Assembly: GCA_025934635.1 (NCBI GenBank)
Contig: JAICWX010000253.1
Span: 1-12,673, forward strand
Length of the DNA stretch: 12,673 nucleotides
Reading direction: 5' to 3'
Source of the DNA: Streptosporangiaceae bacterium
GTDB taxonomy: Bacteria; Actinomycetota; Actinomycetes; Streptosporangiales; Streptosporangiaceae
A program made the position numbers and the translations under genes. Under the pieces are notes generated by a model. It was not told where the DNA came from. It was given only the letters and a program-made list of their open reading frames with translations, and searched no databases. How positions within the stretch are numbered: the stretch's first letter is position 1; each line of letters starts with the position of its first letter. Positions 5,967-12,539 of this stretch are shown here, one piece after another.

Positions 5967-8078
5967 CTACGACGCCGCCGGCGCATGAGCCAGCGTGACC
6001 GTAACCGACCGCACGTGTGCGGGTACGGTCACGGTCCCGGCCGCGTTATCCACTGTCCCCGCCGACGCCGAGCCGATGTCATGGACGAACGCGGGCAGGT
6101 CGAACACCACCGGTCCCGCGAGCTCGCCGGTCAGCTTGAGCGTGACCGCGTCTGCGCGCGTGGTGATCCGCACGCCGATCCGGTGCCCGTTGGTGGCGGG
6201 GAAGTTGGAAACCGCGATCCGGTGCCCGGACCCGACCCAGCTGTTCGGGACGCCCCGGCCGACGATCAGCGACCCGTCGGTCCGCTGCGACACCAGCGAG
6301 TCGAGCAGGCCGAGGTTCCCCATGGCGATGCCCCACGAGTGCGGGGACGAGCCGCCGCCGCTGGCCGGGTGGTTGCCGGTCCACGGCGATGTGCCCGGCG
6401 GGGTCGAGCCCTCCCACCAGGCGTACGGGCCGGCCTGGTCGGTGTTGATGAGGAACTCCAGCGCGCGGATGCCCTCGTCGCGATAGTTGCTGCTGGCCAG
6501 TCCCCAGGCGCCGTACGCGCCGTTGTAGGCGGTGGACCAGAAGCCCTCGCCCGGGTACCCGCCGAACGTGTCCGCCGGCAGCATCCCCTTCAGCCGCCCG
6601 AACCCGTAGGCCAGCGTCTTGCCGGCCCACTCGCCCACGGTCCCGCCCGCCGGGCCGGCTGTCGAGGCGCCGAGCAGGTAGCTGTTCCAGGCATAGTTGA
6701 AGTAGACACCGGGCGCGGCCCAGTTGGCGTCCTCCGGGTTGGAGCAGCGGTTGGCGGTGTTGGGCTCGACCATCGAGCAGGGGATGTAGTCGATCTTGTT
6801 CGTGGCGATGGTGGCCGACAGCGTCTTGTTCACCGCCTTCAGCAGGCTGGCGAACTGGCCGGCCGCCCACTGCTCCTGGGCGGTGTTGCCCAGCACCTTG
6901 GCCAGGTACTCGTAGCTGGCCAGGCCGAGCAGGGCCTCGTAGTTGTCGCTGGTCCAGTAGCCGTTGGCGTCGATGTCGTTGGTCTGGCCGATGATGCCGC
7001 CCGGCCCGGTCCGGTCCGCCGCGATGATCTTCGCGGTCGCCTCGATGCTCGGCTGCGCGGTCGGCCCGAGCGGCCCGGGTGAGCTGAAGCGCGAAGCGAG
7101 GAAGCTCTTGTCCCCGGTCTTCTCGACGTACACGGCCCACAGCCACGAGTAGACCCACGTCCCGTCCGAGTACTGGGTGTTGGTCCCGACCACCTTGTCG
7201 ACCTCGTCCAGCAGCGCGTGGGCGTCGGTGAAGTAGCCCTCGTTGAACATGTTCGCGAGGATGCCGATGGTGTCGTGCTCGAACTCCTGGTGGTACCCGT
7301 TGGTGCCGACGTCCAGGGCATTGCCGCTGCGGTCGATCTGCGTGTACGCGAAGTCGGCCTTGTACGCGTCCACCAGCTGGTGGTCGGGCAGGCTGAGCTG
7401 GGTGATCCCGGCCAGCTCGCGGTTCCAGAACGCCCGCATGTGGGCGAAGTGGCCGTCGTAGCCACCCGCCGCGGCGAGCTGGGGCGTGGTCGGCCAGGAG
7501 TAGGTCCCGCCGAACTTGTCCTCCGCCACCACGTAGTCGTGGTCGACCGTCGCCCCTGGCTTCACCTGGTTAGACGCGCTGTTCAGGGGCACCAGGCCGG
7601 TCGAGGGCTGCGGGTCGACGGTGACCGTCTGGCCGGTCGGGTTGTGCACCGCCACCCGGCTGTAGATCAGGACGAACGGGTTGCCGCCGATCACCACGCG
7701 GTCGCCGAAGTTCGTGATCGAGACCTTCGCCCCGGCCGAGGTGAAGCTGGTCACCAGCGCGGGCAGGTACCCGTCCGCGTTCACCCAGGTCGTCGGCGAG
7801 CTGTTGTAGACGCCGAACCCGTACAAGGTGTCGATGCCGTTGGGCACGTAGAAGCTGCCCCCGAGGCAGGCGTTCGCTCCCTGGTTGTTGCCGAGCCAGC
7901 CGATCGCCGATGAGTCCGTTCCCGTGGTGAAGTTCGGGCCGCCGCCGGCCGGGCACGGGTACGGCGCCGCGGTACTCGCCGCTGCCGATGCCGCGCCCGC
8001 TACCGCCGCTCCGGACGCTGCCAGCACGACCGCCAGCGTGGCGGCGGCCAGCCGCCCCGGCCGCATGAGCTTTGCCAT
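5967..8078 (-). CDS. Secreted glycosidase-like protein, (alpha/alpha)6-barrel type
   Basis: A 703-residue protein with a clear signal peptide: MAKLMRPGR, a hydrophobic run AAATLAVVLAASGAAVAGAA, and small-residue cleavage sites near 30-38. After an N-terminal beta-rich part (to about 240) comes a helical catalytic-like domain with WNRELAGI, GYHQEFEHDTIGILANMFNE, WTSDNYEALLGLASYEYL, YPGEGFWSTAYNGAYGAWGL and WEGS, then PHSWGIAMGNLGLLDSLV, and a C-terminal beta domain. The repeated acidic/aromatic helices resemble six-hairpin glycosidases (GH63/GH78/GH65-like), but I cannot assign a family, and the catalytic acids (candidates in EFEHD, DNYE and WWEGS) are guesses. The ATG at 8078 is chosen because the signal peptide starts there and GGGAGAGA lies 8 bases upstream; an upstream in-frame ATG at 8252 would bury the signal. 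It probably degrades an extracellular polysaccharide or glycoside. The TAG is at 5967-5969. Confidence 0.8.
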   Translation of the reverse strand: MAKLMRPGRLAAATLAVVLAASGAAVAGAASAAASTAAPYPCPAGGGPNFTTGTDSSAIGWLGNNQGANACLGGSFYVPNGIDTLYGFGVYNSSPTTWVNADGYLPALVTSFTSAGAKVSITNFGDRVVIGGNPFVLIYSRVAVHNPTGQTVTVDPQPSTGLVPLNSASNQVKPGATVDHDYVVAEDKFGGTYSWPTTPQLAAAGGYDGHFAHMRAFWNRELAGITQLSLPDHQLVDAYKADFAYTQIDRSGNALDVGTNGYHQEFEHDTIGILANMFNEGYFTDAHALLDEVDKVVGTNTQYSDGTWVYSWLWAVYVEKTGDKSFLASRFSSPGPLGPTAQPSIEATAKIIAADRTGPGGIIGQTNDIDANGYWTSDNYEALLGLASYEYLAKVLGNTAQEQWAAGQFASLLKAVNKTLSATIATNKIDYIPCSMVEPNTANRCSNPEDANWAAPGVYFNYAWNSYLLGASTAGPAGGTVGEWAGKTLAYGFGRLKGMLPADTFGGYPGEGFWSTAYNGAYGAWGLASSNYRDEGIRALEFLINTDQAGPYAWWEGSTPPGTSPWTGNHPASGGGSSPHSWGIAMGNLGLLDSLVSQRTDGSLIVGRGVPNSWVGSGHRIAVSNFPATNGHRIGVRITTRADAVTLKLTGELAGPVVFDLPAFVHDIGSASAGTVDNAAGTVTVPAHVRSVTVTLAHAPAAS

Positions 8079-8160
8079 CGCCAGATCTCTCCCATCGACA
8101 CCTCGTCGGGTCCTGGTCGGATCCAAACCATATTGCACATAACCTAACAAAACTCGGCCG
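8079..8160 (-). promoter_or_regulatory. Upstream region of the secreted glycosidase-like gene
   Basis: This 82-base stretch includes the ribosome site (complement of 8087-8094) and an A+T-rich patch at 8126-8156 that contrasts with the surrounding GC-rich DNA. On the minus strand it holds TTGTTA, TTATGTGCAATAT and TTGGAT, any of which could be promoter elements. No pair with ideal spacing stands out, and no clear dyad was seen, so only the general location of a promoter is proposed. Confidence 0.35.
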
Positions 8161-8190
8161 GAAACAGCTACCGCTGGGCGGACGAGCACA

Positions 8191-8247
8191 GCCAGGGCCG
8201 GAGCCACCTTCAGCCTCAAGGACTTCCACACCCAGGCCCTCAACCCA
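8191..8247 (+). pseudogene. DUF885 C-terminal remnant fused to repeat copy B
   Basis: Frame 1 reads ARAGATFSLKDFHTQALNPG and then runs into repeat sequence (TERVSSPPQ). The motif LKDFHTxAL..G belongs to the very end of DUF885 proteins (peptidase-like, gluzincin-related family of unknown role). Bases 8215-8253 match the DUF885 tail at 10178-10216 at 32 of 39 positions by hand count. Nothing upstream in this frame resembles DUF885, and the usual final LxxLRxAL is missing, so perhaps 19 residues survive. The remnant breaks where repeat copy B begins, which suggests the repeat was involved in the break. Confidence 0.55.
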
Positions 8248-8272
8248 GGCACCGAACGGGTTTCGTCCCCGC
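8248..8272 (+). repeat. Dispersed repeat, copy B (core only)
   Basis: GGCACCGAACGGGTTTCGTC followed by CCCGCC matches the core of copies A, C and D with one change in the core (GGG for GAG) relative to D. The left half seen in A, C and D (CCCGCCGTAATC) is absent; DUF885-tail sequence stands in its place. It lies 18 bases past the stop codon of the SDR gene on the other strand. No stable hairpin is evident. Confidence 0.75.
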
Positions 8273-8290
8273 CTCAGCACCGCTTATCCC

Positions 8291-8938
8291 TCAGTACGCC
8301 AGGTTGACGTGCGCCCGGTGGTGGTCCCCCTTCTCGATGAGATCGACGAACCCGAGCGCGTAGTCCGCACCGGAGATCGCCCCGCCGTCCTCCGGCTGCA
8401 CGGCGACGTCGTCGCCGACCCGGTACTCGCCCAGCCGCTCGCCGGGCACGTACGAGCCGAACTTCCCGGCCGGGCTCACGAACACCCAGTCGAGCGTCTC
8501 CGGAGTAGCCGGCAGGTCGTCGGCGACGAGCGCCGCCACGGTGACGATCTCGTCGTGGAACTCGGCCGGAGCGTGGCTGAGGTCCGCCGCGAAACGCGGC
8601 GCCCCGGCCGCCGGGCGCAGCGACGAGAAGCCGCCGACCACGTACAGCGGCGCCCCCTTGGCGTCGGCGAGCCGCCCGATCGTGCGGTACACGTCGCGAA
8701 AAGACCCGGCCAGCGGCCCGCGCGGCGCGAGCGCGCCCACCACGACGTCCGCCCCGGAGAGGGCCGACGCCAGCGCCGCCTCGTCCGTGGCGTCGCCCTG
8801 GACGTAGGTCACGTCCGGGACGCGTTCGGCCGGAAGCGAGCGGCTGAACGCCGTGACCTCGTGACCGCGCGCGGCGGCCTCCGCCACGATGGCCGACCCG
8901 GCGTAGCCGGTGCCGCCGATAACGACAATGCGGGACAT
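8291..8938 (-). CDS. NAD(P)H-binding oxidoreductase, atypical SDR (NmrA/YwnB-like)
   Basis: A 215-residue protein that begins MSRIVVIGGTGYAGSAIVAE, with the GxxGxxG dinucleotide loop (Gly8, Gly11, Gly14) and strand 2 ending AFSR, which favours NADPH. VTYVQGDATDEAAL, ADVVVGAL, PLYVVGGFSSL and LDWVFVSPAGKFG follow the order seen in the short atypical SDRs called NAD(P)H-binding or YwnB-like. The usual YxxxK catalytic pair is not visible, as expected for this group. The ATG (complement of 8936-8938) has AAAGG upstream. It is divergent from an HxlR regulator at 9032 with a 93-base gap. That pairing is typical of modules induced by quinones, aldehydes or other electrophiles. Soluble; substrate unknown. 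It is a different, complete protein from the NmrA remnant at 4045-4470. Confidence 0.92.
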   Translation of the reverse strand: MSRIVVIGGTGYAGSAIVAEAAARGHEVTAFSRSLPAERVPDVTYVQGDATDEAALASALSGADVVVGALAPRGPLAGSFRDVYRTIGRLADAKGAPLYVVGGFSSLRPAAGAPRFAADLSHAPAEFHDEIVTVAALVADDLPATPETLDWVFVSPAGKFGSYVPGERLGEYRVGDDVAVQPEDGGAISGADYALGFVDLIEKGDHHRAHVNLAY

Positions 8939-8987
8939 GGGTGATGCCTTTCTATCGAGGTACCGCGGCCCGTGATCGGGCCACTTC

Positions 8988-9040
8988 GGTTACCATAAGA
9001 GAGCAGATCTCTGTTGGGAAGAAGGCACTTTATGGTAACC
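8988..9040. promoter_or_regulatory. Inverted-repeat operator candidate between SDR and HxlR genes
   Basis: GGTTACCATAA (8988-8998) and TTATGGTAACC (9030-9040) are perfect 11-bp inverted arms with a 31-base spacer. The right arm contains the HxlR ATG (9032-9034); the left arm contains TACCAT, a possible -10 element for the + strand. HxlR proteins bind such separated arms in the gap to their target genes. I infer autorepression plus control of the SDR gene. Confidence 0.65.
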
Positions 9041-9415
9041 ACCCAGGCGGACCCGCCGCTCCGCGGTGACCCGTACCAGGCCGGCTGTCCGACCCGCCGC
9101 ATCCTCGACCGCATCGGCGACCGCTGGACCGTCCTCATCGTCAGCGTCCTGGGCGACGGCGACGCCCGCTTCTCCGAGCTCCGGCGGCGCATCGACGGTG
9201 TCTCGCAGAAGATGCTGACCCAGACCCTCCGCGGCCTCGAACGCGACGGCCTCGTTCGCCGCACGGTCTACCCCGAAGTGCCGGTCCGCGTGGAGTACGC
9301 CCTCACCGAAGCCGGCCGGACCCTCCTGGAACCGCTCCGCGCGCTCCAGGACTGGTCGATCGAGCACCTCAGCGACGTGTCGGCCTCCCAGCACGCCTAC
9401 GACCGCGCGGGATGA
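9032..9415 (+). CDS. HxlR-family winged-helix regulator
   Basis: A 127-residue protein, normal for HxlR. The family core is clear: CPTRRILDRIGDRWTVLIVS (residues 19-38), RFSELRRRIDGVSQKMLTQT then LRGLERDGLVRR (recognition helix and wing lead-in) and VEYALTEAGRTL. Cys19 sits where the redox-sensing cysteine of QorR/YodB-type HxlR proteins is found, and it is the only cysteine. I infer response to oxidants or quinones through this residue, with the divergent SDR gene as the target. I use the ATG at 9032, with AAGAAGG six bases upstream; a TTG at 9014 is in frame but would place the ribosome site inside the gene. The start codon lies in the inverted repeat described above, so the protein could block its own translation start region as well as transcription. 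Confidence 0.93.
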   Translation: MVTTQADPPLRGDPYQAGCPTRRILDRIGDRWTVLIVSVLGDGDARFSELRRRIDGVSQKMLTQTLRGLERDGLVRRTVYPEVPVRVEYALTEAGRTLLEPLRALQDWSIEHLSDVSASQHAYDRAG

Positions 9416-9440
9416 GCACCCTCGCCTGGAAGGCACATCA

Positions 9441-9459
9441 AGCCGGCTCCGCGGCTGGC
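9441..9459 (+). terminator. Possible weak terminator after the HxlR gene
   Basis: GCCGGC (9442-9447) pairs with GCTGGC (9454-9459) around a 6-base loop, a 6-bp stem with one G-U pair, 26 bases after the HxlR stop. There is no run of T after it, as is often the case in actinomycetes. Weak evidence. Confidence 0.25.
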
Positions 9460-9542
9460 GTGATGGTGACATCGAGGCGGTCGGATCATGATCACCCGCC
9501 CGGAGTATCTCCCACGAGCGGCCCCGGCCGGGGACTTCCTGC

Positions 9543-9583
9543 CCCGCCGTAATCTGAGCACCGAACAAGTGTCGTCCCCGCCC
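9543..9583 (+). repeat. Dispersed repeat, copy C
   Basis: CCCGCCGTAATCTGAGCACC followed by GAACAAGTGTCGTCCCCGCC matches the right two thirds of copies A and D. It differs from D at CTGAG for CCGG (one extra base) and at two core positions. The preceding ACTTCCTGC is only loosely similar to A and D. It ends about 30 bases before the start of the chimeric gene at 9615, on the same strand. Confidence 0.75.
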
Positions 9584-9614
9584 CAGCTCACCCGATGCCC
9601 TCAGTGGAGGCCAC

Positions 9615-10310
9615 GTGGATATCCGGTCAGCACAGCAACGCGCCTGGGAGAACAAAGTCGCCAAAGGCTTCAACACAACCGATATCCCCCTAGAGTTCTG
9701 CTTGCTCCAGGGGGATATCGCCGAAGCGTTCGCCACCTGGGCCGGGATCACCGGGCACGACGACCAGCTCCCGGATCTCAGCCCGGACGGGTTTGCCGGA
9801 CGTGCCGAACTGGATCGCTCGGCGCTGACCGCCCTCGATGCGGCTGCCGCTCCCGGGCGGCGCGAGCAGGTCGCCCGGACCGCGATGCAAGAGCGGCTGG
9901 CCATCGCCGTCGAGCGCTACGACGCCGGCGACACCACCAGCGAGCTCAACGTGATCGACAGCTGGGTGCAGGGTGTGCGCGAGCTCTTCGACTCGATGCC
10001 CACCGAAGGCGAGGAAGCCGCCGTCCACATCACCCGGCGCATGGCCGCCGTCCCGGCGGCCTACCGCCAGCTCGCGCAGACCCTGCTCGACGTCGCCCGC
10101 CACGGCCGCCCCCCGACCCGCCTGCAGGCCGAGGAGGTCGCGAGGCAATGCGCCGACTGGTCCGACCCAGCCGACTCCTTAAGGACTTCCACACCCGGGC
10201 GCTCAGCCTGGGCGCCATGGGCCTGGACCCGCTCCGCGAGGCCCTGGCCCGCTCCTCCTAGGGCATTCGCACCCGGCGATCCAGCTACAGCGGCCGGTGC
10301 GGGCGGTTAG
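9615..10310 (+). CDS. Chimeric ORF: MazG-like N-terminus joined to a truncated DUF885 protein
   Basis: A 231-codon frame from GTG at 9615 with GGAGG at 9606-9610. Residues 1-39 (MDIRSAQQRAWENKVAKGFN, then TTDIPLEFCLLQGDIAEAF) are the opening of actinobacterial MazG-like pyrophosphohydrolase relatives. From about residue 40 the sequence is DUF885: ATWAGITGHDDQLPDLSPDG, then LNVIDSWVQGVRELFDSMPT, RRMAAVPAAYRQLAQTLLDV and VARQCADWSDP, up to about residue 187. After that the frame yields only proline/tryptophan/arginine-rich sequence, while the DUF885 C-terminus continues in another frame (10178-10261). The middle of DUF885, with its presumed metal-binding residues, is missing; a full DUF885 protein has about 550 residues. 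I see two recombination joints and regard it as a decaying gene. Whether a product is made is unknown; the good start site leaves that open. Confidence 0.65.
   Translation: MDIRSAQQRAWENKVAKGFNTTDIPLEFCLLQGDIAEAFATWAGITGHDDQLPDLSPDGFAGRAELDRSALTALDAAAAPGRREQVARTAMQERLAIAVERYDAGDTTSELNVIDSWVQGVRELFDSMPTEGEEAAVHITRRMAAVPAAYRQLAQTLLDVARHGRPPTRLQAEEVARQCADWSDPADSLRTSTPGRSAWAPWAWTRSARPWPAPPRAFAPGDPATAAGAGG
9680..9720. repeat. 12-bp perfect inverted repeat inside the chimeric gene
   Basis: CGATATCCCCCT (9680-9691) and AGGGGGATATCG (9709-9720) are exact complements with a 17-base loop. They cover codons 22-36, the last part of the MazG-like segment, and end about a dozen bases before the MazG/DUF885 joint. 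In mRNA this would be a stable hairpin shortly after the start codon. Confidence 0.8.
10178..10261 (+). pseudogene. Out-of-frame DUF885 C-terminus
   Basis: Frame 2 reads LLKDFHTRALSLGAMGLDPL then REALARSS and stops at TAG (10259-10261). This matches the last helix of DUF885 proteins (FHxxALxLGxxGLDxLRxALA). It belongs with the DUF885 N-terminal part at 9732-10175, but the intervening 300 or more residues are gone and the frame no longer agrees. Its first half is repeated at 8215-8247. Confidence 0.65.
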
Positions 10311-10342
10311 CCTGTCCCGGTGGGAACGGAAGGATAGTCGTG
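10308..10342 (+). promoter_or_regulatory. Likely -10 box and ribosome site of the 10340 gene
   Basis: TAGCCT at 10308-10313 fits the TANNNT actinobacterial -10 pattern and is followed by a short leader with GGAAGGA at 10327-10333, then GTG at 10340. No convincing -35 box is seen 16-19 bases upstream. The strong ribosome site supports the GTG as the true start. Confidence 0.35.
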
Positions 10343-12358
10343 GCCAAGAGCAACCGCCGCAAGCGGCAGGACCGCGTAAAAACCGGTGCCAAGCGCGCCG
10401 AACAGGCGCGGCGCCGCGCGAACGCCGAGCGCGAGCAGCAGTCAGCCGAACGCTACCGGCGCTTGCTCGATCCGCTGACCGGCCCGGCTGATGTGGCCGG
10501 GATCCTGGCGGCGGAGCTGCCGGACTCGCTGGCCGCCGGCGCGATGATGAAGATCCGGCTGAGTTCCGGAGTCCCGGCCGAGGAGATAGCCCAGACGGCG
10601 CGCCTGATGCGGGCGTCCGCGCCGGGGCCGCCCCGGATCGGGACGCTCGCGGTGGCCGCGTGGGCGGCGCATATCACCGCAGACGAGGATGCCGAGCACG
10701 GGTATGCCAGCGAGCTGCTCTCCCGCGCCGATGCCGCCGACGACCCGGACCTGCGACTCGAGGTAATCCGCGCGGCGTCGTCCAGAGGGCATCCCGGTGA
10801 GGCGTGCGAACTGATCGAGCCCTACCTGCGCGAGCACCCCGACGACGAGCTGGCAGCTGGAATCTACGCCGAGGCGCTGGTAAAGGCGTACGCGCAAGCA
10901 GCTCCTGGTGAGCGCGAGCGAGCCGCCCTGACCAGGTTCGGCGACCGGTCCGGCCTCGAGGCGTTCCGCGCGGCGATCGATGCCTTCCTGAGCCGGACGC
11001 AGTGGGGCGCGATCGTCAGGAAATGGGCGGACGCGGAACGGTCCCGGTTGGCGGCCAAGTACTGGCAAGCCGCCGAACGCGACCACGTCGACGCGCTAGC
11101 CGTCGAGTTCGCGGTCACGTATCCCGTTGCCGGCGATCTGGCGGACACCCCGGTGCAGGCGTTCGCGGCGGACCCGGCGACACCGGGGGAACTGGCGGCG
11201 CGGGCGTCGGAGTGGGACCAGCACGTGCGGTTCGGAATCTGGCAGGTGCCGGAGCCGACGGCGGCGCCGGGCGTGTGGTGCACCGAGCTGGTGTCCGGCC
11301 TGCGCCGCTACGCGCAGTTCCCGGCGCCGGCCCTCGCCGGCGCGGCACCATGGTCGGTCTGGCTGGGCGCGCTGGTGCCGGCGGACGGGATCTGGCGCAG
11401 CACCGGGAACGGGGTCTGGCTCAGTCCCCTCGAAGGCGACGCGGCGGCGGAGTACGCGGAACAGGCAGCCTGGCGCATGCTCGAGGAGTTGTCGGGCGTG
11501 CCGCGCGACCAGCTCCCCGAGCTCGCTGAGATCAGGTTCGGGCAGGCCGAGCCGTACTGCGTACGCTGGGAAACCGGCGAGGAGCCAGAGCCGGAGTTCG
11601 TGGAGACCGTCGGCCCTGTCATCGCGCGGCTCACGACCGTGCTGGCATCCCGGGTCTGGTGGAAGCGGTCGGCGCCGGCGCTGCTCACCAATACCGACGG
11701 TGACCCCATGAAGCTCATCAACGCGACGGTCATGGTCAGCGGCGACGTGACCGAGCTATTGTCCGAGCGTCCGGACTTCGCGGAGGAAGAAGGCGGCCAG
11801 GACGGCCAGCTCGTCTGGTGGGGCGGCCCGGTCACGGGTCCGTCCGACGAGCCCCTCGTGATGCACTTCCACGAGGACGGATCCGCCCACCTCCTGGACC
11901 CGGCCGAGGACGAGGAGCGCAAAGTGCTCGGCCGGGTAACGCCGGACCGGGACCGGGTGCGGGTCCAGGTGAACTCACATCGCCGGCTGAAAAAGCTCCT
12001 GCGGATCCTCGCGGACATCGGCGCAAAGCCGAAGGTCGCCGAGCAAGCGCAGTCCGAGCCGTCAATAGACTTCGCCTGGGGCCCCGTGCCCGATGGCGCC
12101 TCGCCAGCCCGGGAGTGGGAGAAAGCCTGGCTCGAACAGCCCGTGGCCGTGCTGGAATTCCATTCCCCGCGGCACGCCGCCGCGAACGCCGCCGAGGGCA
12201 GCACGGCCGAGGCACTCCAGCTGGAGAGCCTGCTGCGCCAGCTCGAATACCAGTCCGGGCTCGCCGCCGCCCGCGGCGAACGACCGATCGACACCACCTG
12301 GCTGCGCACCGAACTCGGCCTCACCACCCCGCTCGCTTCGCGCCTGCCCGCCACCTAA
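10340..12358 (+). CDS. Uncharacterised 672-residue protein, full-length paralogue of the gene at 1-380
   Basis: I do not know its function. Residues 1-45 are highly basic (MAKSNRRKRQDRVKTGAKRA and on), likely nucleic-acid or ribosome facing. About 45-240 is helical, with a TPR-like stretch ACELIEPYLREHPDDELAAG. About 290-370 has an SH3-like feel: VRFGIWQVPEPTAAPGVWCT, ELVSGLRRYAQFPAP, WSVWLGALVPADGIWRSTG. Later come TNTDGDPMKLINATVMV (about 453), VLGRVTPDRDRVRVQVNSHR RLKKL (about 533), FAWGPVP and a tail WLEQPVAVLEFHSPRHAA with WLRTELGL. This order (expression/buffer-like barrel, NTDGDP segment, NS..R..L segment, W-L-x-x-P tail) recalls actinobacterial proteins that carry an N-terminal SEC-C zinc motif, but no CxC...HC motif is present here. 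No signal peptide or membrane helix. GTG start with GGAAGGA upstream. It is downstream of the chimeric gene, same strand, probably with its own promoter. Confidence 0.88.
   Translation: MAKSNRRKRQDRVKTGAKRAEQARRRANAEREQQSAERYRRLLDPLTGPADVAGILAAELPDSLAAGAMMKIRLSSGVPAEEIAQTARLMRASAPGPPRIGTLAVAAWAAHITADEDAEHGYASELLSRADAADDPDLRLEVIRAASSRGHPGEACELIEPYLREHPDDELAAGIYAEALVKAYAQAAPGERERAALTRFGDRSGLEAFRAAIDAFLSRTQWGAIVRKWADAERSRLAAKYWQAAERDHVDALAVEFAVTYPVAGDLADTPVQAFAADPATPGELAARASEWDQHVRFGIWQVPEPTAAPGVWCTELVSGLRRYAQFPAPALAGAAPWSVWLGALVPADGIWRSTGNGVWLSPLEGDAAAEYAEQAAWRMLEELSGVPRDQLPELAEIRFGQAEPYCVRWETGEEPEPEFVETVGPVIARLTTVLASRVWWKRSAPALLTNTDGDPMKLINATVMVSGDVTELLSERPDFAEEEGGQDGQLVWWGGPVTGPSDEPLVMHFHEDGSAHLLDPAEDEERKVLGRVTPDRDRVRVQVNSHRRLKKLLRILADIGAKPKVAEQAQSEPSIDFAWGPVPDGASPAREWEKAWLEQPVAVLEFHSPRHAAANAAEGSTAEALQLESLLRQLEYQSGLAAARGERPIDTTWLRTELGLTTPLASRLPAT
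11979..12358 (+). repeat. 380-bp coding repeat shared with 1-380
   Basis: This end of the 672-residue gene matches 1-380 without gaps, about 87% by hand count, with most changes at third codon positions or in a variable stretch near 12186-12226. It reflects gene duplication with divergence under coding constraint, not a mobile element. Similarity ends at the stop codon in both copies. Confidence 0.85.
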
Positions 12359-12446
12359 GACCTTGATGGCGGTCACCGGACCAGGCGCGGCCAAAGCTGT
12401 CGCGCTGCCAACGGCCGTCCTCGGCCAGCCACCGCGGCCTCGCACG

Positions 12447-12521
12447 CCGGCCCGCTAACCTGACCGCCCGCGTCCCGTCCCGCCGTAATCCGGCACCGAA
12501 CGAGTTTCGTCCCCGCCCAGC
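12447..12521 (+). repeat. Dispersed repeat, copy D (long form)
   Basis: CCGGCCCGCTAACCTGACC, then CCCGCGTCCCG, TCCCGCCGTAATCCGGCACC and GAACGAGTTTCGTCCCCGCC. It is the closest relative of copy A over about 70 bases. It starts about 90 bases after the stop of the 672-residue gene; nothing recognisable lies between. The TAACCT in its left half could pass for a -10 box, but no gene follows on the + strand within the window. Confidence 0.8.
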
Positions 12522-12539
12522 CCACGCGACGCGTCCCAG

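Noticed and set aside
5934..7082. 382-codon + strand frame opposite the glycosidase-like gene
   Set aside because: Composition is typical of an antisense shadow (R, G, P, V rich); no motif seen.
8079..8252. Upstream start for the secreted glycosidase-like protein
   Set aside because: It would add 58 residues before a good signal peptide and has no matching ribosome site; it also overlaps the DUF885 remnant.
9014..9031. TTG start for the HxlR gene
   Set aside because: AAGAAGG lies inside this extension at the right distance from the ATG at 9032.
1..12358. The 380-bp end repeats as termini of a composite transposon or attachment sites
   Set aside because: The repeat is coding, ends at the stop codon, has no inverted termini, and no transposase or integrase is present; gene duplication explains it.
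4515..12521. The four short repeats as a CRISPR array or integron cassette sites
   Set aside because: Spacing is 1.3-3.7 kb, there are no regular spacers, cas genes, integrase or attC-like paired arms.
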